The notes beneath the pieces were generated by a model. It was not told where the DNA came from, did no database searches, and saw only the letters and a program-made list of their open reading frames with translations. A program made the translations under genes and the position numbers. Positions 33,558 through 45,152 of a DNA stretch of 64,000 nt are shown piece after piece. Position 1 is the stretch's first letter, and the number at the start of each line of letters is the position of its first letter. The stretch is from Pachyseris speciosa (taxonomy: Eukaryota > Cnidaria > Anthozoa > Scleractinia > Pachyseridae), in assembly GCA_016490735.1 (NCBI GenBank), contig JAEMWC010000194.1, positions 315,001 through 379,000 on the forward strand, given 5' to 3'.

Positions 33558-35068
33558 TTCTCTAAAAAGTAATCAAACCTTCAGATAAGAGTTTTCCAGT
33601 TTTTGATTTGCTACAAAATTAAGTGGTTCTAAATCAAAACACTCAACTGTTCCTAAATGATAACTGTGACCAGATATAATTTGTATTTTAATAATTTTAC
33701 AGGGAAGGACCAAAATTAATGTCTCTTTTCGAGGGGCAAGTCTTGGTGACATGAAGTTTGCACCCTCTCCTCTCCCTGCTAGGGCAGTTTTTGGAAGAAG
33801 CTGAGTATACCCCCTCCCCCAAGGGGACAATTTGTTGTGAATCTTTCAACTAGTTCAGGCAAAAACATCAAGTAATATTACGAATATTGTATTCTAAACG
33901 GGTCTCCTAATTCTTAGCCATCTCATTTATTGCATGTGGCCTTTGATTTAATAGTCAAACCTGAGTATCCTTGTGTTTTTTTGCACCTAGCTTTTGTGAA
34001 AAATGGGGCCAAGATACTGTGCAGAGTTTGCACCATTTCATATCTTAATTTTACTGTTCTATGTTTTCAAGACAGCTTCAAATTAGTATTCACTTGTAAT
34101 ATTTAAATGCACACATCTTGATAGAAATCTTCCATGAATTTAATTCTCTGTTTTTGAATGTGAATAATAATACGCTACTCAAATACAGCTATATTTATTT
34201 CACATACACCAAAAACCATTCTATGATCATTTAATAAAATAATTTTATAATATGGTTAGGCTTGCCTAACAGCTTAGTCTCTCAAAGAAAAGCTCATTGA
34301 AAAATGAGTCGCAAATGCAGATCAGGCCTTAGACCTCAATCATGGTTGCAACTACTTGTAACACTCGACAAAGCATCACATTTCACGTCCACATCTCACC
34401 CAACCTACTCAACTTCCCCTCACCCCCCCCCCCCCCCCCTCCATTGTTGATTTTCTTGACGAATGTTGAGTCTGACCTCCAGAAAATCAACATTGAAGGG
34501 GAAGGAGGGGACACAGGGAGCTAGTGTTTTAAGAACTGTGACCGTGATTGCTGGTATGCATTTTCATCCTCAATTTTTGGCCTATCCAGTCCAGCTGCTG
34601 CCGTTGTGCCATCTCGGCAAGTTATTTAGAATTGAACAATAAAGTAAAATGTTTCAAGGCAACAACACATCACTGCAACTGAAGATTACAAAATGACAAA
34701 GAAAAAATTGAATTCCTATTAACTTAATGTTTAATAAATAATTTAATTGGTGAAACTAAATAAACACGTACAAGTAATTTTCAAAGTGTACTGCATTTGG
34801 ACCACTCGGTCTTGAACAGAAAATAGCATGCATGGCCCTCGGCTGCACCACAATTAGAACACGCTGTTCATTAGCATGATTCCCTTAAAGTCACAATACT
34901 AATGGCTGCCAATCTGAGAACTGCAGTGTTCCATGTAAGAGGGAGCTCGCAGGTCAAAAATCCTACAAAGTCAGCTACATGACCCGACAAATCAATAGCA
35001 AAATTTATAATGGTTTGGAGGGAGCAGTGGGAATTTGACCCATTGGAATTCCTTGTTGACACACTGCC
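33558..35068. other. intergenic stretch
   Basis: No gene or bounded repeat is recognised. A long poly-C run occurs near 34422-34440. Confidence 0.35.
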
Positions 35069-35098
35069 TTAACCCTTTCACTCCCAAGGGTGACTTTG

Positions 35099-35140
<42 letters not shown>

Positions 35141-35170
35141 AGGGAGACCCCTAGGGAGTGAAAGGGTTAA
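35069..35170. repeat. 102 bp mini-element with TTAA ends
   Basis: TTAACCCTTTCACTCCC at the left and its near-exact complement at the right, with TTAA at both ends. It has the same style of ends as the larger TTAA elements but a different sequence. Confidence 0.7.
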
Positions 35171-35467
35171 CATCTTATCTGGAACCCTGTGAGAAGCATG
35201 AGGATTTTCATTTGATTCTGGATTATTGTTAATATATTAAATTATGCACTAACATCTATAACATAGGAAATCAAACTACGACAGATAAAAAAGAAAAGCA
35301 TGAGGAGGGGCATGGTGCTATGTTATGAGCACGCCAATATTTCATGTAAATTAATAATTATAGTTTCTCAAACATTCTGCATTAACATTGTACACTTGCA
35401 ATAGTTTAGAAGTACATTAATGACAGCTAATTATTAGAGACTGTATTATATTAAATATTATAAGAAA

Positions 35468-35570
35468 TACATAAAATATGAGCGGGAGACCTTTATGGGC
35501 AGTTAAAACGGCGAGCCGCAGGCGAGCTGTTTTAAAGCCCATAAAGGTCTCACGCGAATATTTTATGTTA
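35468..35570. repeat. long palindrome
   Basis: Arms of about 45 bp including GAGACCTTTATGGGC and its complement, around a loop GGCGAGCCGCAGGCGAG. The loop style recurs in other palindromes in this window (see 55767-55900). Confidence 0.75.
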
Positions 35571-36310
35571 CTTGTGAAATGAAACAATAGATTGTGTTTG
35601 TCGTGTTTGTAATGTTAATCAGTAGTGATCTGTATCAAAGTTAATGCATACTAATTAGCGGAGCAGGACACTTTTATGAAAGTTAATGATTTTTATTGGG
35701 GTTTAGAGAGGTATACATGTGACTCAAATACTACCCGTAGATTGGTCGTTAGTCTTATGAATTATTAATGAATTTTACAATTTATATTATAACTCTAACC
35801 AATGGCTTGAGGTTGTTGTAGTCATTGAATGTATGTAATAAATTGTTATGTTCCAAACAATTCTGGCATTCATGCTATTCTGTACTTGGCAAAGCAATGA
35901 GATTTGCAGTGATTATGTGTATATCTAGTGTCATTACCTTGCTGTCCATCACTTTTTTAAGTTCTGTTTCCCTTGACAATAGCTAGGTCCTGCCTGCCAA
36001 TAATTTTACTTAATTTGCAGGCTATGAACAGGCTGCTTATTAAAGAATTGGGCATAATAACCATGCAGGCGGTAAAATATTGCACGGCCAGCTTCAGTTG
36101 GCTCTACAAATGTTTTAGCTCCCCTTGCCAAATACTTTACTAAGAAGCCAGTTAACAGCCTAGTTAATTTGTTGTAAAAGCTTAGTAACAAAACAAGGTT
36201 TATTTCAATAGATTTTGCACCCTGTAAATGACTCACAGCTTTCTTGGAAGCTAGTGAAAAGAATAATAATTTATAATAAATTACCACATATCATGTGGAC
36301 TGTCAATAAA
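35571..36310. other. 3' flank of the second SLC10A7-like gene
   Basis: A/T-rich, no exon seen. Part of it should be the 3' UTR of the minus-strand gene ending at 36311. Confidence 0.35.
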
Positions 36311-39300
36311 TCAAACAGCTGATTCATGAACAGGTGAATGACCATCTGCCAGGGGTTCAAGTTCCTGCCCATCAGTTTGGTTAACAAGTTTCACTGCATC
36401 TCCATTTGCAATGGTTTTTGTTTTAGCCTTCTCTTTCTTCAAATCCCACACAAACCACCATGATGCCCAAACAGAATCAGTTACCAGAATGCCAAGGTGA
36501 ATGATGATCAGGGGCAAACTTATCAGGCCTTGTTCAGCTTGTGTAAATGGAAGAAATCCTGAAATTGTCACAGCAACTGCAAGGGATTTCTGACTGGCCA
36601 TGATCATGACTGCCTTCAGAGCAGGTCTTTCTAGTTTGAGGAGAAGGCATGGTGGAAATATAACAATGATATACAGCAAATGCATCGCCATACCCCATCC
36701 AAGGACAACGAAAATGCTTGCAATTGGGAGTCCAGTGAAGGCCTTTTGCGCACTTGCCTGGCTGACTTTCAACCATGGAATAATTGTTAGCAGTATCACT
36801 GAGATGATTTTGAGTGTATCAGAAAATTTGATAATGTAACGCTTGACATGAGGCACATATCTTAGTCCTTTGCCAACCTATATAACCAAAAAATACAAGA
36901 ATCAGATTAAATTAATCATTAGAACTAAAATACTGGGATAACGGCAGTAGTCCATTGTTGCATGGAGTTGTCGGGAGCCCATGTTTCCCATGATTTATCA
37001 ATTATATTTTATATTTCACCATATATTGGCCACTATTTCACAATATAACAACATTAACAAAAATAAAATACCGAATAAGACACAATATCTATGTGACTAC
37101 CGTAGTGATCCTGTCAAATGGTACTGCTTTGCCGTGACAATATAGCCACCAATTCCACCACCACCCACCCCCCCCCCCTTCAAAAAAATAATCCCTCTCA
37201 CTCACAGAGGTACACTAAAATGCCTCAACCGAAATGGACGACTCACAAGGCAACATGCTTAAAGGAGGGTCAGAAACAAAAAGAAAGACAGTTCAGTTTA
37301 AAAATCCAAAGTCCTATTTAAGGAAATGATAACACACAAAAAAAGGCAACAAGCTGGCCTTCACACCTTCCCACATGTATCGTATCACTAAAACATTTGA
37401 GTACCAGTAGCTTCTAACCCTGAGTGAGAATACAAAGTGTAGTCTACATTATTTCCAATAAAATAAAGATCACTTGGTGTTTAGAAAACTGTTGGCAGGG
37501 TGAGTAAATATATTTTAAAATTTCACAAGCATTTTAATTTTAATAATAGCTGCTTTTTAATACCATAGGTTCTACCAGCAAGTCATTGCATTCATGTACC
37601 CACCAGTAAAGGAAGCAGTACAGTCAATACCAGCTTCATCAATAGTTTAACAGGATCCAGCTTGATATTCTCAAAGTCCACTATCCAGGCCACAAGAGGT
37701 GGAACAGTAAATACTGCAGCCAAGTTACAAATTACTGTCAGCATCACAGCCAAGGCTACAGCTCCTCCAGCTTGACCTGTCTGTTGACCAAATGATGCAA
37801 GATTCTTGTTTAATTTGTGATGCACAGACTCTAGCAGTTTGAATCTGAATGTCTGACGTTACTTTTGATTTTGGGAAGGTCTCATGGCCTTACACTTTTA
37901 AGTGCCTATGAAATGAAAAATAATTGCTGCTTATTTGAAAGGCTTTTCAAAATACAGAAGAATGGCGTTTTTCTTTTTGGAATATCTTTTTTCGTTCTAG
38001 AGATATTAACATTTTTGTATTATGCAAATTAGGAAAGTAATGACGTCATAAAATGTGCAACTAAAATGTTAAAATACTTAATCAAGAATATCTGTAGAAA
38101 TATCGGGGCAGTGTTCTTCAAACTTGGCACCAGAAATGTAGATCACAAAAGAAACAAAATGACACATGTGGTGCCATTGTCATGGCAACTCTCTTGGCCC
38201 CAGTCTCTTTCTGTCAAAAACCAAATATCCCCAGTTGCAACCCTTTTAAGTGGGACAGAGGGTCCTGCTCGAAACAGACATGGTTCTAATATTGTCTAAA
38301 CTCTCCCCATTAGATTGCTGGGGGTGGATGATACTTGGTTAAGACAAAAACTGGGAATTTGATTTCTAATTAAGACAGGACCAGCGGCAAAACTGTTGTC
38401 ATCGCAACAGCACCACAGGTGTCATTTTGTTTCTTTTGTGGTGTACATTTCTGGTGCCAAGTTTGAAGAACACTGCTCCAATATTTCTAGAGATATTATT
38501 GATTCAGTATTTTACCATTTTAGTTGCACAGTTTATGACATCATCACTTTCCTAATTTGCATAATACAAAAACGTTAATATCTCTAGATCAAAAAAAGAT
38601 ATTCCAAAATGGAAAATGCCATTCTTCTGATTTTGAAACGCCTTTCAAATGAAAAGCAATAATTTTTCATTTCATAGGCACTTTAAATGATCAAGTGATT
38701 TTCTTCCCCCCTTGAAAAGCATCTTCCACAAGTGAACACATTCCTGTACAGCTTGTTTCTTCCACCTCTAGTTTCAAAGATCAGAACAGTTTATCACAAG
38801 AAAATGCATCTTTCAGCTGGAGATGCACAGCATGTTCACTGAACCCACCAAAAGCTGGTATTGAGGTTCATAACTTAAATGAAAATCACTTTGTGTGGGG
38901 GAACATAGACACCAGTGCAGTAAAATAAATTATGCTAAACTAAAACAATGGATGTTTAAAAAAGGCATTGGATCCTTAACAATAATTACTATTGTTTTCT
39001 TTGGGGAAAAAAGACTGAAAACAAATTTTGAAGAAAACCTTAATCTATTGAAACAACATAAGGGATAACCCAGTTTAATGAACAATCAGTCTTCAGGTAG
39101 TTTTGAAAGTACCCTTGGATACAAAAATATGAATATTTGCTTTCCCAAAGTCATGGCAATTGGGAAACAAATCCTGACAGCGGCTTTGTAACACCTTAAA
39201 TTTTGAAAATCTCCAGACTGACAGAACTGCACTTGTCTAGTTTTTTTTCCTTTGTAAACATTCTTGCTAAGCCCAGGAGAATAAACCTCCAAAGTAGAAC

Positions 39301-42279
39301 AGTTTAAAATGAAAACAAGTAATTCTCCCAAAGAGAATTAGGCCTTATGCAAAGTAGATTACCACTGTCTGACTTATCTGACTGTACTTAAATATCAAAC
39401 ATTCTTTGAAAACAGTGTTTACATGTATTCAAGAAATTCTGAAGAGGTATGTAGAAAATACCTGAAAAGTTCTATATGCATTGCAGGTGAGATCTACTTG
39501 AAGTTTTAAAAGTACTTCAGTATTGATGGATGCATCATTTTTCAAGACAAAAAAAATTAAGGGGCACCTGTTTTTTGTATGCCGTTTAAAATATTCCCCA
39601 AAAGGGAATTCTTATGGGCACCTGTTGATATCAAAATTAAATCATCTACAACTACAAGACAGTCTGCACAGGATAGAGCGCTTTTCAATTGAGTGTAGTA
39701 AAACCAAAACCAAAGCAATTACTCCAGCCAATCACAACAGAAGTAAGCGATGCAATGAGCCAATCAGAATACGAAGCAATTACATGTAGCCGGTGCAAAG
39801 CGCGGGAAAATACGCGAGTGCAAGTCACGATTGGTTTTGGTTTTGCTTCTCATTGGTTGAGAAAGTGGCGCGAGTTTTCCTGGCCAATCACAGAGCGAAG
39901 CAATGCAAAACCAAAGCAAAACGAGAATTACTTTCGACACTCAACGGAAAACCGCTCTATATATTACTTATAAATGAGGCCTTCTAAGGGGTAGAAGCAA
40001 CAAGCGACATTGGCTCTGCAAACAGGCAACAATCTTCTCCCAAAACACCGACAACTGACAGAAATTAGCAGAAAATGCACAACAGTTTGCGACAGCGACA
40101 ATTCACTTTTCATTCTTCTTTGTTTTCTTTGTGACAGCAACATTTGTCCCTAACAATACAAGCGACAGATGAGGTCACAGACGAGTGACAAAGCAACACC
40201 AGACCACCCCTTGAAAAATATCCTCATAAATCTTGTTTAAATGCTAGTGATGTTGATTGTTTCAAGAACTTATGGCTTGTGTCATTTACATGTATATGCC
40301 TTCAAATACCTACAAACCTATTGGTAAAAGCTTATTGTGAACAAAATTAATAATTATTGAATTGCAGTGGTCTGTACTGTATAACTGAAAAAAAAAAGAA
40401 GCTTGTAACCATTTCAAATTGGCTTACAATATTTATTATCAGTAGAAGGCAAGTCTTGACTGTCATGGTGCATACTTAAGGTTTCTGATGGCATAAGCAT
40501 ATAATGATCCTCTAAGAATATACCATTGACCTTAAGTCTAGACTTACACCAGATGCTAAACCTTTTTGAACAATTCTCAAATATAAAAACTAAAAGTCTT
40601 GAAATATATTTCACTCTTCGAGCCTCTTCAGTCAATAATGCTTAAATCATAAACCATTTGGCCAATATAGACTTGATGAAGATTATAAGTTTTAATATAA
40701 ACAGGTTATCAATATGCTTAATTAACTATTTCGCCTCAGAGTCTCATGTACGGGGTACTGATCAATGCATGAACTCTGTTGAAATTTCTTGAATCAACAG
40801 TCTGTCTTTACTCAATGAATCATATCTGTAATACAGACAATGAAAATACCTTGTGTCCCTAAAAAAGCTTATCAATGAGTCATAACACATTGTACATTCA
40901 CATAATGACTCAATCTGTATTAGGTTACTTGTAAAAAAAAAATGTTTTTAAAGTGATTGTTGTGGATTTGGACAAAAAAAATATTTTGCAAGAATCAAAG
41001 AAACACTAATTACTGGTGATTTAGTTAATGCAAACAATAATAAATGTGCCTTGTTTATTCAACATTTGCTTCTGAGACAATGGAACTTTTCATTATAATT
41101 GAAGGGCTCGGAGCATAACCATCCTATGTCGAATTTTGAGTCGTTTTTCGATTTTGCTTGGATTTGTCTGAATTTCTGCATGTGAACTGCAATTCGATGG
41201 AAACACATTGTATGGTATTTTTTTGACTGATTCATCCAGAATCCAGAAATGCATTTTTTCTTACGTACACCAAGAAACCAACCTTCCATGGGAGTGGTTT
41301 GCAAGTTGCATTACATCTTCTTAGTAAGAAAAAATGCATTTCTGGATTCTGGATGAATCAGTCAAAAAAATACCATACAATGTGTTTCCATCGAATTGTA
41401 GTTCACATGCAGAAATTCAGACAAATCCAAGCAAAATCGAAAAACAACCCAAAATTCGACATAGGATGGTTATGCACCGACGCCTTCAATTGGTACATTC
41501 TCATGAGTGATTTGACTTTTAACACCCATACACTTAAACCCCTTTGCCCTGTGTGCCATAACTGAACACTTAAAACTCCCAGTGTACAAAGAAAGGAAAA
41601 TGGAAAAAGATTGGGTTTGAATAAAAACGGCGACACAGAGCGAAATCCAATGACGGGGAAATGGGTAAAGTTGTTCTATACACTCCCACAACGAGTGCTA
41701 ACTCTTTCAACATGTTACACAATCACAATAGCTTACCAGTATGACACCTGCCGAGATCGTACACGGTACGATAAGGTAAATCTGAATTCCTATTTGAAAT
41801 AAAGCCGGACCAAGAAGCGAACTGCCTTGAAAGTGACCTTCAGCGGGCGAAGGAGTTGCACGCGATGAGTTATTCTTGTACGCATGCAAGCCATTCTCCT
41901 TCGCCGGAGAGTCCTCGTATGGCTGGTAAGGTAACAAGCCGGTGAGGTGTCCGCCGATTATCGGAGTGATCAACAAGATGCAGATTATTCCCCATAGAAG
42001 AGCCTTGAAGGATTTCAAAGCGTCCTTCACTTCTCCGGTTTTAAGCTTGAGTCCGCTGTGAAGAAAAAGTCCCACAACGCAAACATACTGCGTTGGCAGT
42101 TCGCTGAAGAACACGCCGGGTTGTGGCCAGGCTATTCCTAGAACTACGAAGAACACAAGACAGATGGGCAGAAAGTTCTTAAAGACGGCTGATCTTGCCC
42201 GTTTCAACAGAGTTGGCCGTTGTTGTTCGGTGGGTTTTCCTGAGGGGTTACCCTCCTGCTCAATGTTCGTTGCCGCCAT
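36311..42279 (-). CDS. SLC10A7-like sodium/bile-acid cotransporter family protein, paralog 2
   Basis: Three phase-0 exons on the minus strand: 41737-42279, 37604-37780 and 36311-36877 (stop 36311-36313), about 428 aa. The start at MAATNIEQ (42279) is chosen because hydrophobic segments begin after about 35 residues, as in the paralogs; the frame stays open upstream to an ATG at 42480 and could add 67 residues. Membrane segments include FLPICLVFFVVLGIAW, LLWGIICILLITPIIGG, QIGIQIYLIVPCTISAGVIL, TGQAGGAVALAVMLTVICN, IASIFVVLGWGMAMHLLYII and LISLPLIIIHLGILVTDSV. The C-terminus is charged and longer than in paralog 3. Exon-intron positions match paralogs 1 and 3. The family's transport substrate is not settled. 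Intron 2 holds a 790 bp inverted repeat and a MITE. Confidence 0.87.
37897..38686. repeat. 790 bp foldback element
   Basis: Two inverted arms of about 290 bp (from 37897 and to 38686), sharing blocks such as AGTGCCTATGAAATGAAAAA and ATGCAAATTAGGAAAGT. The centre is about 200 bp. It lies in the intron between exons 1 and 2 of paralog 2. Confidence 0.75.
39672..39962 (+). repeat. 295 bp MITE, copy 2
   Basis: Begins TAGAGCGCTTTTCAATTGAG and ends with the near complement CGCTCTATA. Same family as 16146-16437. A TA dinucleotide at both ends could be a target duplication. Confidence 0.8.
41097..41491. repeat. long inverted repeat, about 160 bp arms
   Basis: Outer ends AATTGAAGGGCTCGGAGCAT and its near complement. 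The arms share TCTGGATTCTGGATGAATCA and neighbouring sequence almost perfectly. The spacer is about 60 bp. It lies about 250 bp downstream of exon 1 of paralog 2, inside its intron. Confidence 0.8.
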
Positions 42280-42505
42280 CGGAAAAGTTTTCGCTGATCC
42301 CTCTGTCTTGCTTGTGTGTTGTCGCTCTTTGTGTAAGATGTCGTGTGAAAAACACGTGACATAACGTGACGCGGGAATGTGCGCAGAGCACGTTTCTTTT
42401 TTTGTTTCAAGATTTAGTGAGGATTGCGGGTTTTTATGTTCTAAAGACATTGACATCCCTATATGTTTAATCCGTTGCAATTGAAAAGAAGGAAATTAAA
42501 GAATA

Positions 42506-42815
42506 GTGAGAGTAACCTACCTTAAAATCGAAAATTATTAGTGCAAAACTACTGAATAAATTAATAATTAACTTTCAGTTTCGAAGGGTGTCGGCATCTT
42601 TGACGTCTCTCAGTGCCCGGAATTTCCAATGCCTTACGGACATTTTCTATTGCGGGATGGTGAGGGTAAGCTACCTTAGAATTGAAATTTTAATTGCAAA
42701 ACTACTACATAAATTAAGTGCCATTAACTTTCACTGTTCGAAGGGATATCATCTCTGGCAATGCCAGGAATTTTTAACGCCTTTCGGATCAGTTTTGCAT
42801 ACGGTGGGACATTTT
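42506..42815. repeat. two-copy tandem repeat (about 154 bp) upstream of paralog 2
   Basis: Unit 1 starts at 42506 (GTGAGAGTAACCTACCTT) and unit 2 at 42660 (GTGAGGGTAAGCTACCTT); they match with substitutions and small indels. It lies 230 bp upstream of the chosen start, within the probable promoter or 5' UTR. Confidence 0.7.
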
Positions 42816-44401
42816 GAAGATTTCATTTTTATTTCTGTAAAATTAACCGCTAGATAGGGCATCGTCAAAACTCGTGCCACCTAGTACACCGTGATGTACA
42901 AAAATGTTTATTCCCTTGGGCAGAGGAAATTTTTAAACCCGCACAGGATGTCGATCGTTGGCCAACGCGGTGCAGTTTTAAAAAGTGAGTTAACGCCTGC
43001 CTGTGACGTATGTAAAGTAACTTATGGCCAGAATCGCACCCGTAAAAGTCTCAGTGACATAACACGATGTTTAGCTTTCTTCTGATGTACTCTGGTATGA
43101 GAATCTAAAATTCCGACTAATTACCATTCAAAATTTACTGTGCAATCAATGCCTTAGAAACCCGGGGTCGGCTCCCAGAAAAATTGGGTGGGGGTGTGCG
43201 GGCCGCTTCCTGATACCCTTAGCCAGACCAGACCATAAATTCGATACCCTATATCAGACCTATTTCACGTACACGGTTGCCTTTAGCGGTGAAATAATTA
43301 GCGTAGCAGTGTTCTCTATATCTGAAATTCTGAAAAGTTGTATACCTAATACCTATATTTCACTGCAAAATACCGTATACCCGATTAAGAAAAGCCTAAT
43401 ATATATACCCTCTAGTATAAGCAACCGGGTTGTTCACTTCTGCCTCTGTCCATAAATATCTAGCCAACCCCAAACAGGAGGCCATCACTAGAAATAAAGA
43501 CTGGCATGTACGTATGAAGCAAGAATATAAGATGCACGAGCAAAAAGCGCTCAAGGCCCGTTTACACGACAAAGTGACAAGTGACACGAGCAGGTAAAGT
43601 TCACATAAAAAAAGGCGTCAGGATTTTAAACTAACTGCATTGCAGACGGAAAGGTAGGAGCTAGATAGTAAAATAAATGCCAAACATCAGACACACAGGC
43701 AAATACTTCCGCTACCCCAACCAGTGGCCAAGCAAGTCTATAATTTTAACTCGTAACGATTTTTAAGACGCCCAGTTCCGTAGAATTAACGAAGGCAAGG
43801 TTTATTTCCATTTCCATTCCCTATCCACACAATAGCGTACCGGTATCTTAAACTTCTGAAAAGGGTCTTCCAGCAGTGCAGACCAGTGTAGTCTTTTGAC
43901 AGCTTAATTCAGGATCTTAAAAATTCCGTGTGTGGAAAACAGGAACCTACTAAAGTTTGATGTCTTGTTTTCCGGGTCATGTAGAAAGACTGTAGCTTTC
44001 AACGAATCGTATGGAAAGAATGTCTAATTGTCTACGTTATGCAACGGAGCGTATGACGATCAGTCTGTATAAGAATGAATATGATTGCAGCTTGCCTGGT
44101 CCGTCGATTCGTCTGACCTCTAAGAATTAATGGAAACTATTATTGTTAACCCCAAAACTCGAACGTTCCTCTTTGTAAAAACGCATTTCTCAAAAGGTGA
44201 CTACGAACAGTTTTGCTATCATCCTCCGTTCGGAACATTACTTAATGATACCATCTTCCACAAATCAACGAACTTTTATTTACCGGTACATAGAAGAAGT
44301 TGCTGCAATAAGCATAGTGTCATTTTAACTCTGTGTACCCAAGGAAATACCTTTCTCGGATCCGACAAGTCTTCTTTGCTCAGGTAGGCATCCGGGTAGT
44401 T
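42816..44401. other. gap between paralogs 2 and 3
   Basis: No exon seen. A stretch near 43195-43410 (rich in ATACCCTA and GATACCCTTAG-like motifs) looks repeat-derived but has no defined ends. Confidence 0.35.
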
Positions 44402-45112
44402 TCAAGCAGAGGCCGACAGTAATAAACAACGCTCTTCATTTTCCGTAGATTCGATTGCAGCGTTCTCCTTTCTGGCATCCCATGCGAACCACCATGATGC
44501 CCAAACAGAATCAGCCACCAGAATGCCAAGGTGAATGATGATCAGAGGCAAGCTTATCAGGCCTTGTTCAGCTTGTGTAACTGGAAGAAATCCTGAAATT
44601 GTCACAGCAACTGCTAGGGATTTCTGACTGGCCATGATCATGACTGCTTTCAGAGCAGGTCTTTCTAGTTTGAGGAGAAGGCATGGTGGAAATATGACGA
44701 TGATAAACAGCAAATGCATCGCCATACCCCATCCAAGGACAACGAAAATGCTTGCAATTGGGAGTCCACTGAAGGCCTTTTGCGCACTTGCCTGGCTGAC
44801 TTTCAACCACGGAATAATTGCCAGCAGTATGATTGAAATCAGCTTAAGTGTGTCGGAAAATCTGACGACACAAGGCTTGACGTGAGGTACATACGTAAGC
44901 CCTTTGCCAACCTATAAAACAAACACATACAACTGAGTTAGTAAATGAGACTGACTGCCAGCGCAGCTGTGACGCGACTGAAAACAATCTTGTGCAATAC
45001 TATTGAGAAACTGACTGCGCTTCGAAGGGTCCAGGGCCGTAGTAAGTATGAGTCGAACTGTGGCACTTGTCTCGTTAAAACAGTTTTGAATTTACGCTGT
45101 ATTTTTTCCTTC

Positions 45113-45152
<40 letters not shown>

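Noticed and set aside
36534..36839. Overlapping frames on both strands near the last exon of the second SLC10A7-like gene
   Set aside because: Shadows of the transporter exon; the same shadows recur at 44568-44885 because the exons are duplicated.
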